Source: an uncultured Collinsella sp. (GTDB lineage: Bacteria > Actinomycetota > Coriobacteriia > Coriobacteriales > Coriobacteriaceae). From it: a DNA stretch of 52,881 bases. The stretch's first letter is position 1. Each line of letters opens with the position of its first letter. This document shows positions 7,492 to 14,291 of this stretch, in pieces. Both the position numbers and the translations under genes were made by a program. Location: positions 1 through 52,881 of the forward strand of contig CABVAO010000007.1 of the NCBI GenBank assembly GCA_902496335.1, in the 5' to 3' direction. The notes below the pieces were generated by a model. That model did not search any database and was not told where the DNA came from. It was given only the letters and a program-made list of their open reading frames with translations.

Positions 7492-8964
7492 ATGAAGATC
7501 GTAGGCGTTGCCGCCTGTACTGTGGGTATCGCCCACACGTATATGGCCCAGAAGGCGATTCAGGATGAATGCGCCGCCCGTGGCATCGAGTGCAAGGTCG
7601 AGGCTCAGGGTGGCCTGGGTATCGAGAATGAGCTCACGCGGGAAGACGTGGACTCCGCCGACCTGGTCCTGGAGTCCGTCGACGTGGGTGTCGAGAACGA
7701 GGACCGTTTTGAGCAGAAGATGGCCGAGGGCAAGTTCCTGAAGGTCGGCACCTCGGATGTAATCGCCGATCCGGTAAAGATCATCGACCAGGCCATTGAG
7801 ATCATCAAGGCGACGGGTGGCGCCGTTGACGCGCCCAAGGCCGAGGCCAAGGCAGAGAAGAAGGCCGTCTCCGCTGCCCCGCAGGCCCCGACACCGGCGT
7901 CCAAGCAGTCTATCTTTGCCGATCCTGGCAAGACGCTGCTCAATGCATTCAATACCGGCGTTTCCTATTTTATCCCCATCGTCGTTATCGGCGGCGTGTT
8001 TCTTGCCTTCTCGCTGGCATCCGGTACCGCCGGCGCCAACGGCATGGAGGTTACGAACCCGCTGATGGTGAGCCTTAACACCATCGGCATGGCCGGCATC
8101 TCCATGATGATCCCGGTGCTTGCGGCATACATCTCCTACTCGATGGCCGGCAAGCCCGCGCTCGCCCCCGGTTTTGTCCTGGGCTACCTGGTCAACAACG
8201 CAGTCGTTACCCCTAACGGCAACAGCGTTTCGACCGGCTTCTTGGGCGCCATGATCATGGCGGTCATCTGCGGCTACTTTGTCCGCTGGATGAAGACCTG
8301 GAAGGTCAACAACACCATCCAGACCATCATGCCCATCCTGATCATCCCGATTCTGACCTCGCTTGTCCTGGGCATGGCCTATATCTACATCCTGGCCACG
8401 CCGCTTGGCTTTGTGATGGACTGGCTCACCGGCGTGCTCGGCAGCCTGCAGGGCGGTTCCGCAGTTGTCCTGGGTCTGGTCATTGGCGTTATGACCGCCT
8501 TCGATATGGGTGGCCCCATCAACAAGACCGCCTCGACCTTCACCATGGCCATCATGGCCTCCGGTATCTACGGTCCTAACGGTATGTTCCGCGTCGCCGT
8601 CGCCGTTCCCCCGATCGCCTGTGGCCTCGCTGCGCTCATCGCCAAGAACAAGTTCGATGACGCTGACCGCCAGATGGGCATCTCCGCGCTGTTCATGGGC
8701 TGCATCGGTATTACCGAGGGCGCTATCCCCTTCGCGGTCAAGGACCTCGGTCACACCCTGCCCGGCATTTGCATCGGCTCTGCCGTGGGTGCGGCACTTG
8801 CCGCCTTCCAGGGCATCGACTGCTACGTCCCGCACGGTGGCTTTATCGTCGCCCTTGCCACCAACAACGTCGCGCTGTTCTGCCTGGACATCGTGATTGG
8901 CGCCGTGGTCGCCGCTGCAATCCTGATTGCCATGAAGCCCACGCTCGATAAGCAGGCCAAGTAA
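7492..8964 (+). CDS. PTS fructose-type transporter subunit IIBC
   Basis: A 490-residue fused IIB-IIC permease that imports and phosphorylates a sugar. The IIB domain (1 to about 105) carries the phospho-accepting Cys9 in CTVGIAHTYM. An Ala/Lys/Pro-rich linker follows (about 115-140), then a IIC domain with many membrane segments and the fructose-family motif MGGPINKTAS. AGAGGGA precedes the ATG at 7492. There is no IIA domain here; a separate IIA gene lies at the end of the operon. In the fructose family the substrate is a ketose, polyol or related sugar; the catabolic genes downstream favour a ketose. Confidence 0.9.
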   Translation: MKIVGVAACTVGIAHTYMAQKAIQDECAARGIECKVEAQGGLGIENELTREDVDSADLVLESVDVGVENEDRFEQKMAEGKFLKVGTSDVIADPVKIIDQAIEIIKATGGAVDAPKAEAKAEKKAVSAAPQAPTPASKQSIFADPGKTLLNAFNTGVSYFIPIVVIGGVFLAFSLASGTAGANGMEVTNPLMVSLNTIGMAGISMMIPVLAAYISYSMAGKPALAPGFVLGYLVNNAVVTPNGNSVSTGFLGAMIMAVICGYFVRWMKTWKVNNTIQTIMPILIIPILTSLVLGMAYIYILATPLGFVMDWLTGVLGSLQGGSAVVLGLVIGVMTAFDMGGPINKTASTFTMAIMASGIYGPNGMFRVAVAVPPIACGLAALIAKNKFDDADRQMGISALFMGCIGITEGAIPFAVKDLGHTLPGICIGSAVGAALAAFQGIDCYVPHGGFIVALATNNVALFCLDIVIGAVVAAAILIAMKPTLDKQAK

Positions 8965-8978
8965 ACCTTTAAGGACTC

Positions 8979-9067
8979 CGGTTGTGCGGAGGGATGGATT
9001 TGACTCCGCACAACCGCCCCTACACAACAAAATCCATCCGTACTGATAGGGCCCACATCTGGGTCCC
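8979..9067 (+). other. Interlocking RNA hairpins between the IIBC and gatZ-like genes
   Basis: A perfect 13-base-pair stem, CGGTTGTGCGGAG (8979-8991) with its complement at 9004-9016, closes a 12-base loop. The loop contains GGATGGATTT (8992-9001), which is perfectly complementary to AAATCCATCC at 9030-9039, so a pseudoknot or two alternative folds are possible. A smaller hairpin follows at 9049-9067 (GGGCCCA, loop CATC, TGGGTCCC with one bulge). The next ribosome binding site (GAGAAGGAG) lies downstream. There is no T-run directly after the 13-bp stem, so it is not a simple terminator. Confidence 0.6.
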
Positions 9068-9108
9068 AGGGAACTTTTGTCAAAAATCCTCTGGAGAAGG
9101 AGAACAAA

Positions 9109-10383
9109 ATGTCCAACCTCACCATCCGTCAGGCCGTTCAGGGCATGCTCAAGCTGCAGGATAGCGGCGATCACGCAACCATGGTCGGCATTGGCCCCAT
9201 GAGCCCCAACCTGATTCAGGCCGTGTTCGAGCTTGCCAAGGACGAGGATTTCCCGCCCATGTTTATCGCCAGCCGCAACCAGGTCGATATGGACGAGATG
9301 GGCGCCGGCTACGTCAACGGTTGGGACCAGACGCGCTTTGCCGCCGACATCAAGAAGGTTGCCGACGAGGTGGGTTACACCGGTCCGTACTACCTGTGCC
9401 GCGATCACGGCGGTCCGTGGCAGCGCGACGAGGAGCGTAACGCCCACCTGCCCGAGGACGAGGCCATGGAGCTCGCCCGCAAGTCCTTCGTCGCCGACAT
9501 GGAGGCAGGCTTTGACCTGCTGATGGTCGACCCCACCAAGGACCCCTACCAGATCGGCAAGGTTATTCCGCTCGACGTGGTGCTTCGCCGCACGATTGAT
9601 CTTATCGACTACCTTGAGCAGTACCGTCGCGAGCATAACCTGCCCGAGGTTGCCTATGAGGTCGGTACCGAGGAGACCAATGGCGGCTTGACCTCTACCG
9701 ATAAGTACGAGGAGTTCATTTCTCAGCTGCAGCCCGAGCTCGAGAAGCGCGGCTGCCCCATGCCCACCTTTATCGTCGGCCAGACCGGTACGCTCACCCG
9801 TTGGACCGAGCAGGTCGGCCATTACAACTTCAAGAATGCCCGCGAGCTCGCCGACATGGCTAAGCGCTACGGCGTGGGCCTGAAGGAGCACAACGCCGAC
9901 TATCTGGACGACGCGACGCTGCTCGAGCACATCCCGGCACACGTGACCGCCTCCAACGTTGCTCCGCAGTATGGCACCGAGGAGACCCGCGCCTACCTCA
10001 AGCTCTGCGCCACCGAGCAGATCCTGGTCGACAACGGTCTGTGCGATGACCCCTCCGACCTGTATCACACCCTGCTGGTCAAGGCTATCAAGACCGAGCG
10101 CTGGCGCAAGTGGATGACTGGCGACGACGTCAACCTGCAGGTCGACGACATTCTTGCCGACGATGAGCTCAGCCTGAAGATCCTGGATGTCTCCGGTCAC
10201 TATGCGTTCAACGATCCTGAGGTCAAGGAGCAGGTCGAGAAGCTCTACCGCAACCTCGCCGCTCAGGACATCGACGGCAAGCGCTTTGTCATCGAGCACA
10301 TCAAGCGCCCGATCAAACAGTACGTCGTCGGTCTTAACCTCAAGGGCGTCACGACCCGCATCGAGGCCGCTCTTGCCGAGTAA
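9109..10383 (+). CDS. GatZ/KbaZ-like protein (tagatose-bisphosphate aldolase non-catalytic subunit family)
   Basis: A 424-residue protein matching the whole GatZ/KbaZ family, which folds as a TIM barrel. Family landmarks are ASRNQVDMDE near the start, CRDHGGPWQRDE (compare GGDHLGPN of E. coli GatZ), VGTEET and KEHNADY (compare EAHSTDY). In enterobacteria GatZ stabilises the catalytic aldolase GatY, but no GatY/KbaY gene is in the window. From memory, proteins annotated as GatZ in some thermophiles act as fructose-6-phosphate/tagatose-6-phosphate 4-epimerases, so this one could be an enzyme in its own right. GAGAAGGAG precedes the ATG. It sits between the PTS permease and a transaldolase. Confidence 0.8.
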   Translation: MSNLTIRQAVQGMLKLQDSGDHATMVGIGPMSPNLIQAVFELAKDEDFPPMFIASRNQVDMDEMGAGYVNGWDQTRFAADIKKVADEVGYTGPYYLCRDHGGPWQRDEERNAHLPEDEAMELARKSFVADMEAGFDLLMVDPTKDPYQIGKVIPLDVVLRRTIDLIDYLEQYRREHNLPEVAYEVGTEETNGGLTSTDKYEEFISQLQPELEKRGCPMPTFIVGQTGTLTRWTEQVGHYNFKNARELADMAKRYGVGLKEHNADYLDDATLLEHIPAHVTASNVAPQYGTEETRAYLKLCATEQILVDNGLCDDPSDLYHTLLVKAIKTERWRKWMTGDDVNLQVDDILADDELSLKILDVSGHYAFNDPEVKEQVEKLYRNLAAQDIDGKRFVIEHIKRPIKQYVVGLNLKGVTTRIEAALAE

Positions 10384-10402
10384 GTAGCTTTTCCTACGCG
10401 AC

Positions 10403-10475
10403 GCCGGGCCTGGGGCATGTCCCAGCTGCAGGCCCGGCACATGGGACAAAGGGGCAGTCCCTTTGTCCCATTCTT
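10403..10475 (+). terminator. Two tandem hairpins between gatZ-like and transaldolase genes
   Basis: The first stem pairs GCCGGGCCT (10403-10411) with AGGCCCGGC (10430-10438), with an inner TGGG/CCCA. The second is a perfect 13-base-pair stem, ATGGGACAAAGGG (10441-10453) with its complement (10459-10471), followed by TCTTTT. The second resembles a terminator. Since the next genes clearly belong to the pathway, it may instead attenuate or protect the mRNA. A related palindrome lies at 35014-35046. Confidence 0.6.
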
Positions 10476-10507
10476 TTGAGTTTTAGCTTCCTTTGAAGGG
10501 GTTCACC

Positions 10508-11191
10508 ATGAAGTTCTTTATCGATACCGCCAATCTGGACGAGATTGCCGAGGCCAAGAGCTGGGGCTGCCTGGCCGGTGTTACCACCAACCCGTCCCTG
10601 TACGCCAAGACCGGCGGCAAGCTTGCCGACTTTGAGCCGCATATGCTCAAGATTGCCGAGCTCTGCGAGGGCCTGCCCGTGTCCGCCGAGTCTACCGCGA
10701 CCACTGCCGAGGGTATGATCGAGGAGGGCAAGCGCCTTGCCGCCCTCGCCCCCAACATCGTGGTCAAGCTTCCCGTGTGCGAGGCCGGCCTTGCCGCCTG
10801 CCGTGCGCTGGCCGATGCTGGCGTGCGCGTCAACATGACGCTCGTCTTCTCGCCGACGCAGGCCCTTATGGCCGCCAACGCCGGTGCTCGCTACATCAGC
10901 CCGTTTGTCGGTCGTTTCGACGACATCGCCGAGGACGGTATCTCGCAGCTCGACAACGTCGTGACCTGCATTAAGAACTACGACTGGACGGGCAAGAACG
11001 TCGACGACACCGTCGAGATCATCACCGCCTCGGTTCGTACGCCCAACCACGTAACCCAGGCCGCGCTGCTTGGCGCCGATATCGCGACCGTGCCCATGGC
11101 AGCCCTTAAGAAGTGCCTGCACCATCCGCTGACCGATCAGGGCCTTGCCTCGTTCGAGGCCGACTGGCAGAAGGTCGTCGCTCAGGCTTAA
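10508..11191 (+). CDS. Transaldolase, small TalC/MipB type
   Basis: A 227-residue class I aldolase that moves a dihydroxyacetone unit between sugar phosphates in the pentose-phosphate pathway. The Schiff-base lysine is Lys87 in NIVVKLPV. Two residues that separate transaldolase from fructose-6-phosphate aldolase point to transaldolase: Glu61 in VSAES and Phe133 in YISPFVGRFD (the aldolase has Gln and Tyr at these places). GAAGGGG precedes the ATG at 10508. Its placement between a sugar PTS and transketolase suggests that the imported ketose phosphate is handled through non-oxidative pentose-phosphate chemistry. Confidence 0.92.
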   Translation: MKFFIDTANLDEIAEAKSWGCLAGVTTNPSLYAKTGGKLADFEPHMLKIAELCEGLPVSAESTATTAEGMIEEGKRLAALAPNIVVKLPVCEAGLAACRALADAGVRVNMTLVFSPTQALMAANAGARYISPFVGRFDDIAEDGISQLDNVVTCIKNYDWTGKNVDDTVEIITASVRTPNHVTQAALLGADIATVPMAALKKCLHHPLTDQGLASFEADWQKVVAQA

Positions 11192-11202
11192 CGAGTGGAT
11201 TG

Positions 11203-11231
11203 CCCCGGCATCGTGTCATCCGGTGCCGGGG
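11203..11231 (+). repeat. Intra-operon hairpin before the transketolase genes
   Basis: CCCCGGCA (11203-11210) pairs perfectly with TGCCGGGG (11224-11231) across a 13-base loop. The stem is followed by TTGTTCTC, too poor in T for a confident terminator. It may act in partial termination or mRNA stability. Confidence 0.5.
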
Positions 11232-11254
11232 TTGTTCTCAAGAGAGGAATTCGT

Positions 11255-12085
11255 ATGACCAACCAGGAGCTGGCGAAGGTCGCCAATGAGGTCAGGAAGG
11301 GTGTCGTGACTGCGGTTCACGCGGCCAAGTCGGGACACCCAGGTGGATCGCTCGGTGCTGCCGACATCATGACGTATCTGTACTTTGAGGAAATGAATAT
11401 CGATCCTGCCGACTCTCACAAGGCCGATCGCGATCGCTTTGTGCTCTCCAAGGGTCACGCGGCGCCGGGCCTGTATTCGGTGTTGGCAAATCGCGGCTAT
11501 TTTCCCGTCGAAGAGCTCGAGACGCTCCGCCATATTGGCAGCCGACTGCAGGGCCATCCCAACATGAACGACGCCCCTGGCATCGATATGTCCACCGGAT
11601 CGCTCGGTCAGGGCATCTCTGCTGCAGTTGGAATGGCGCTTGCCGCTAAGCACTGGGGCGACGGCTACCGTGTCTACACGTTGCTGGGCGACGGTGAGTG
11701 CGAGGAAGGCCAGGTGTGGGAGGCGGCCATGTTCGCCGGCAACCATGCACTCGACAATCTTGTTGCCGTCGTCGACCACAACGGCTTGCAGATTGACGGC
11801 ACGATCGATGAGGTCAACTCGGCCATGCCGCTCGCTGACAAGTTCCGCGCCTTTAAGTGGCATGTGATCGAGCTCGCCGACGGTAACGACATGGCGCAGA
11901 TTGCCGCCGCCTTTGCCGAGGCCCGCAAAGTGAGCGACTCGCCCGTGGCCATTATCGCCGAGACGGTGAAGGGCAAGGGCGTCTCCTTTATGGAAAACCA
12001 GGTGGGCTGGCACGGCAAGGCACCCAACGATGAACAGTTTGAGCAGGCCATGGCCGAGCTCGCAGCAGCAGGGGAGGAGCTCTAA
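11255..12085 (+). CDS. Transketolase, N-terminal (thiamine-diphosphate-binding) subunit
   Basis: A 276-residue protein equal to the first third of a full-length transketolase. It binds the diphosphate of thiamine diphosphate through GDGE (145-148) and Asn176, and has the family opening SGHPGGSLGAADIM and SKGHAAPGLY. The ATG at 11255 has AGAGAGG upstream. It needs the C-terminal subunit encoded by the next gene, whose ATG overlaps this stop codon (TAATG). Split transketolases are common in anaerobes and actinobacterial sugar operons. The enzyme transfers two-carbon units between ketose and aldose phosphates. Confidence 0.93.
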   Translation: MTNQELAKVANEVRKGVVTAVHAAKSGHPGGSLGAADIMTYLYFEEMNIDPADSHKADRDRFVLSKGHAAPGLYSVLANRGYFPVEELETLRHIGSRLQGHPNMNDAPGIDMSTGSLGQGISAAVGMALAAKHWGDGYRVYTLLGDGECEEGQVWEAAMFAGNHALDNLVAVVDHNGLQIDGTIDEVNSAMPLADKFRAFKWHVIELADGNDMAQIAAAFAEARKVSDSPVAIIAETVKGKGVSFMENQVGWHGKAPNDEQFEQAMAELAAAGEEL

Positions 12086-13023
12086 TGGCAGACGTCAAGA
12101 AAGTCGCCACGCGCGTTAGCTATGGCGAGGCACTTGTCGAGCTGGGCAATGAGCGCGATGACTTTGTGGTTCTCGATGCCGACCTGGCCGCCGCCACGCA
12201 GACCGGTAAGTTTAAGGCTGCGCACCCTGAGCGCTTCTACGACGCCGGCATTGCCGAGAGCAACCTGATGGGGCTTGCCGCCGGCATTGCGACCACGGGT
12301 CACGTCGCCTTTGCGAGCACCTTTGCCATGTTCGCTGCCGGCCGCGCGTACGAGCAAGTGCGTAATTCCATCGGCTATCCGCACCTCAACGTCAAAATCG
12401 GTGCCACGCATGCGGGCATATCGGTCGGTGAAGACGGTGCCACGCATCAGTGCTGCGAGGACATCGCGCTCATGCGCACGATCCCGGGTATGACGGTGAT
12501 TGTTCCCGCCGATGACATCGAGGCTCGCGCATGCGTGCGCGCCGCCTATGAGTTTGAGGGGCCGGTCTACATGCGTTTCGGACGCCTGGCAACACCGGTC
12601 ATCAACGACTGCGAGGACTATGAGTTCAAGATTGGTCGCGGCGTGGTCGTGCGCGAGGGGTCCGATGTGACCATCATCGCTTGTGGCCTTATGGTCGCTG
12701 AGGCGCTTGAGGCTGCCGAGGCGCTCGCTGCCGATGGTATCGATGCCGAGGTCATCAATATGCACACGATCAAGCCGCTTGATGAGCGCCTGGTGGTTGC
12801 CAGCGCCAAGAAGACTGGTCGTGTGGTCACTGCCGAGGAGCATTCGATTATCGGTGGTCTTGGCGAGGCCGTGGCCTCGGTGCTCGCGGAGCAGCATCCG
12901 GTGCCGATGCGTCGCGTCGGCGTGCGCGATGTGTATGGCGAGTCCGGCCCTGCGGTCGATTTGCTGCACAAGTACGGTTTGGACGCCGACGGCATCGAAG
13001 CTGCGGTCAGGTCCGTGTTGTAA
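12085..13023 (+). CDS. Transketolase, C-terminal (pyrimidine-binding) subunit
   Basis: A 312-residue partner of the preceding gene. Glu58 in YDAGIAESNLMG matches the catalytic glutamate that activates thiamine diphosphate. The transketolase C-terminal domain follows from about residue 185 (VTIIACGLMVAEALEAAE). The genes overlap by one base, so the subunits are translated together in equal amounts. The PTS IIA gene follows after 11 bases. Confidence 0.93.
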   Translation: MADVKKVATRVSYGEALVELGNERDDFVVLDADLAAATQTGKFKAAHPERFYDAGIAESNLMGLAAGIATTGHVAFASTFAMFAAGRAYEQVRNSIGYPHLNVKIGATHAGISVGEDGATHQCCEDIALMRTIPGMTVIVPADDIEARACVRAAYEFEGPVYMRFGRLATPVINDCEDYEFKIGRGVVVREGSDVTIIACGLMVAEALEAAEALAADGIDAEVINMHTIKPLDERLVVASAKKTGRVVTAEEHSIIGGLGEAVASVLAEQHPVPMRRVGVRDVYGESGPAVDLLHKYGLDADGIEAAVRSVL

Positions 13024-13034
13024 GGAAGGTTTCC

Positions 13035-13487
13035 ATGGGATTTGTATCTGCCAACCAAGTGACAATCGGGTATACCGCCGCCTCGCGCGAGGACGCCCTG
13101 CATTATTTGTCCGAGCAGGCCATCGAGCTCGGCTTTGCCGATGACGCATCTGCCGTAGAGGCCGCCTTCATTGCTCGCGAGAACGAGGCCGAGACCGGCC
13201 TTGTCGCCGGTTTTGCCGTTCCGCATGCCAAAAGCGACGCGATCCACACGCCGGGCGTTGCCGTGCTTAAACTGACCGAACCCGTTGAATGGCCGAGCTT
13301 CGATGGGGTGCCCGTCGATGTTGCGCTCGCGCTGTACGTGCCCGCCGGCGAGGCCGGAACTACGCACCTGCGTCTGCTCTCCAAGGCTGCCGTGATGCTG
13401 ATGGACGCCGGCTTCCGTGACAAGGTGCGCGCGAGCACCGATCCCGTTGAGATTGCGGAGCTCATCAATAGCGGACTCGAAGACTAG
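13035..13487 (+). CDS. PTS fructose-type IIA component
   Basis: A 150-residue soluble phosphocarrier of the fructose/mannitol IIA family. The phosphorylated residue is His64 in FAVPHAKSDAI. It would pass phosphate from HPr to Cys9 of the IIBC protein encoded at the start of the operon, which lacks its own IIA domain. AAGGAAGG precedes the ATG. It is the last gene before a terminator at 13531, which places all six genes from 7492 in one functional unit. Confidence 0.93.
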   Translation: MGFVSANQVTIGYTAASREDALHYLSEQAIELGFADDASAVEAAFIARENEAETGLVAGFAVPHAKSDAIHTPGVAVLKLTEPVEWPSFDGVPVDVALALYVPAGEAGTTHLRLLSKAAVMLMDAGFRDKVRASTDPVEIAELINSGLED

Positions 13488-13530
13488 AACGGTCATCCCG
13501 TTCAATCAATTGATCCTTCTCCAAGGAAAA

Positions 13531-13566
13531 GGGCCGCGACGCCGTATGGGTGTCACGGCCCTATTT
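13531..13566 (+). terminator. Terminator of the PTS-GatZ-transketolase operon
   Basis: GGGCCG-GAC pairs with GTC-CGGCCC around the loop region GCCGTATGGGT and is followed by TATTTG. The T-run is short, but the position after the last operon gene fits. Confidence 0.65.
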
Positions 13567-13569
13567 GCG

Positions 13570-13619
13570 TTTCCCCAGATAAAACCTGCCAAAATAAACC
13601 TGTTCCTTTTTGGCAGGTT
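13570..13619 (+). repeat. Dispersed repeat CCAGATAAAACCTGCC, copy 1
   Basis: A repeat of about 48 bases found four times in the window. It starts TTTCCCCAGATAAAACCTGC and ends with TTTTTGGCAGGTT. The element is itself an inverted repeat: AACCTGCCAAAA pairs with TTTTGGCAGGTT across a 12-base centre containing AACCTGT. Confidence 0.75.
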
Positions 13620-13690
13620 AATCGGGGACTATTTCACCGCAACTTAGGGCACGGTTAGGAAGTGTGCACCTTAAAGAGTGGAGCCCATGA

Positions 13691-13882
13691 TTAGAGAGGT
13701 CGCGCTCGTCTCTCTAAATGTCTCTCTAAAGAGAAGGTTGGTTAGAGAGATAGCATTAGGCAATCTAGCAGCGAATTCGATATATCTCTCTTAATGTCTC
13801 TCTAAAACAAGGCGCTTATCTCTCTAAAGTTAGAGAGATATACGAAACGTTAGAGAGAGATAAATCTATTGTTTTAGAGAGA
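13691..13882. repeat. Cluster of TTAGAGAGA motifs
   Basis: Within 192 bases the 9-mer TTAGAGAGA or its complement TCTCTCTAA occurs eight times exactly: 13709, 13721, 13742, 13797, 13819, 13830, 13850 and 13874. Near-copies start at 13691 and 13785. Two facing copies at 13819-13838 form a perfect palindrome with a 2-base centre. The copies lie in both orientations at irregular spacing, so this is a binding-site cluster or iteron-like region, not a CRISPR array. The segment is more AT-rich than its surroundings. Confidence 0.75.
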
Positions 13883-13995
13883 CGGAATGCCAAAATTCGT
13901 CCGTCCGCTACCATCTGCCAAAAATGGAGGATAAAGGACTCATCGAAGTAATGGGTTCGTCGACGAGCCGCAACCGCCGCTATCGGAAGAAGTAG
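13864..13995 (+). pseudogene. Fossil C-terminal fragment of a winged-helix protein
   Basis: An open stretch of about 43 codons after a stop at 13861 ends at the TAG at 13993. Its last part reads VRYHLPKMEDKGLIEVMGSS followed by TSRNRRYRKK, a pattern typical of the recognition helix and wing of a winged-helix DNA-binding domain (as at the C-termini of Fic- or AlbA_2-type proteins). Nothing before it looks coding, so it is probably what is left of a lost regulator gene. A 23-codon reading frame from the ATG at 13924 could still be translated, but I see no clear ribosome binding site. Confidence 0.4.
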
Positions 13996-14066
13996 ATGCA
14001 GGCGAGTCGCCCCTCTTGTGTCTCTCGAAGTTAGATGGGTGCTAGGGGGGCGACTGCCTCGCGATA

Positions 14067-14115
14067 TTTCCCCAGATAAAACCTGCCAAAATAAACCTGT
14101 CCCTTATTGGCAGGT
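14067..14115 (+). repeat. Dispersed repeat CCAGATAAAACCTGCC, copy 2
   Basis: Same orientation as copy 1 and nearly identical over 48 bases, differing mainly in CCCTTATTGG for TTCCTTTTTGG. The two copies form direct repeats around the segment 13620-14066. Confidence 0.75.
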
Positions 14116-14151
14116 CAGTTAACGCAGTCCAGGTTGAGCATATGTGAGCGA

Positions 14152-14251
14152 GCGGGCTCCGGGTGCGGCAAGGTGACGTGAAACAAGCGGGCGCTGACCT
14201 TTTGGTCGCGCCCTTGAAGTTGAACGTCAGATTGTCGTGCCCGGAGCCCGC
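14152..14251. repeat. Palindromic element with nested stems
   Basis: Outer arms GCGGGCTCCGGG (14152-14163) and CCCGGAGCCCGC (14240-14251) are perfectly complementary. Inside are TGACGT/ACGTCA and a central hairpin built from GGGCG...GACC, loop TTTT, GGTC...CGCCC. The layout of arms plus central hairpin recurs at several other intergenic sites in the window. Confidence 0.65.
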
Positions 14252-14291
14252 GCAGCGCCGAGCAGTTGCGCCGTTTGTAAAACGGCGTAAC

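Larger units (their letters stand above)
13567..14291. other. Gene-poor island with direct repeats and motif clusters
   Basis: About 725 bases without an intact gene. In order they hold a copy of the CCAGATAAAACCTGCC repeat, a short stretch (GGGACTATTTCACCGCAACTT, partly shared with 41680-41699), the TTAGAGAGA cluster, a decayed winged-helix coding fragment, an imperfect inverted repeat around 14000-14063, a second copy of the same repeat, and a palindromic element at 14152-14251. A further hairpin (CGCCGTTT / AAACGGCG, about 14270-14288) lies just after larE on the minus strand. Confidence 0.6.

Noticed and set aside
7315..10449. A 1044-codon open frame on the minus strand
   Set aside because: It is the antisense shadow of the PTS IIBC and GatZ-like genes, caused by high GC and codon bias. 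The plus-strand proteins are clearly homologous to known families.
7492..13487. Sulfoquinovose (sulfo-transaldolase or sulfo-transketolase) pathway
   Set aside because: The presence of transaldolase and transketolase recalls these routes. A PTS transporter would phosphorylate the sugar, and no sulfoquinovosidase, sulfolactaldehyde enzyme or sulfonate exporter is present.
13691..13882. CRISPR array
   Set aside because: The repeated unit is only nine bases, occurs in both orientations, has irregular spacing and has no cas genes nearby.
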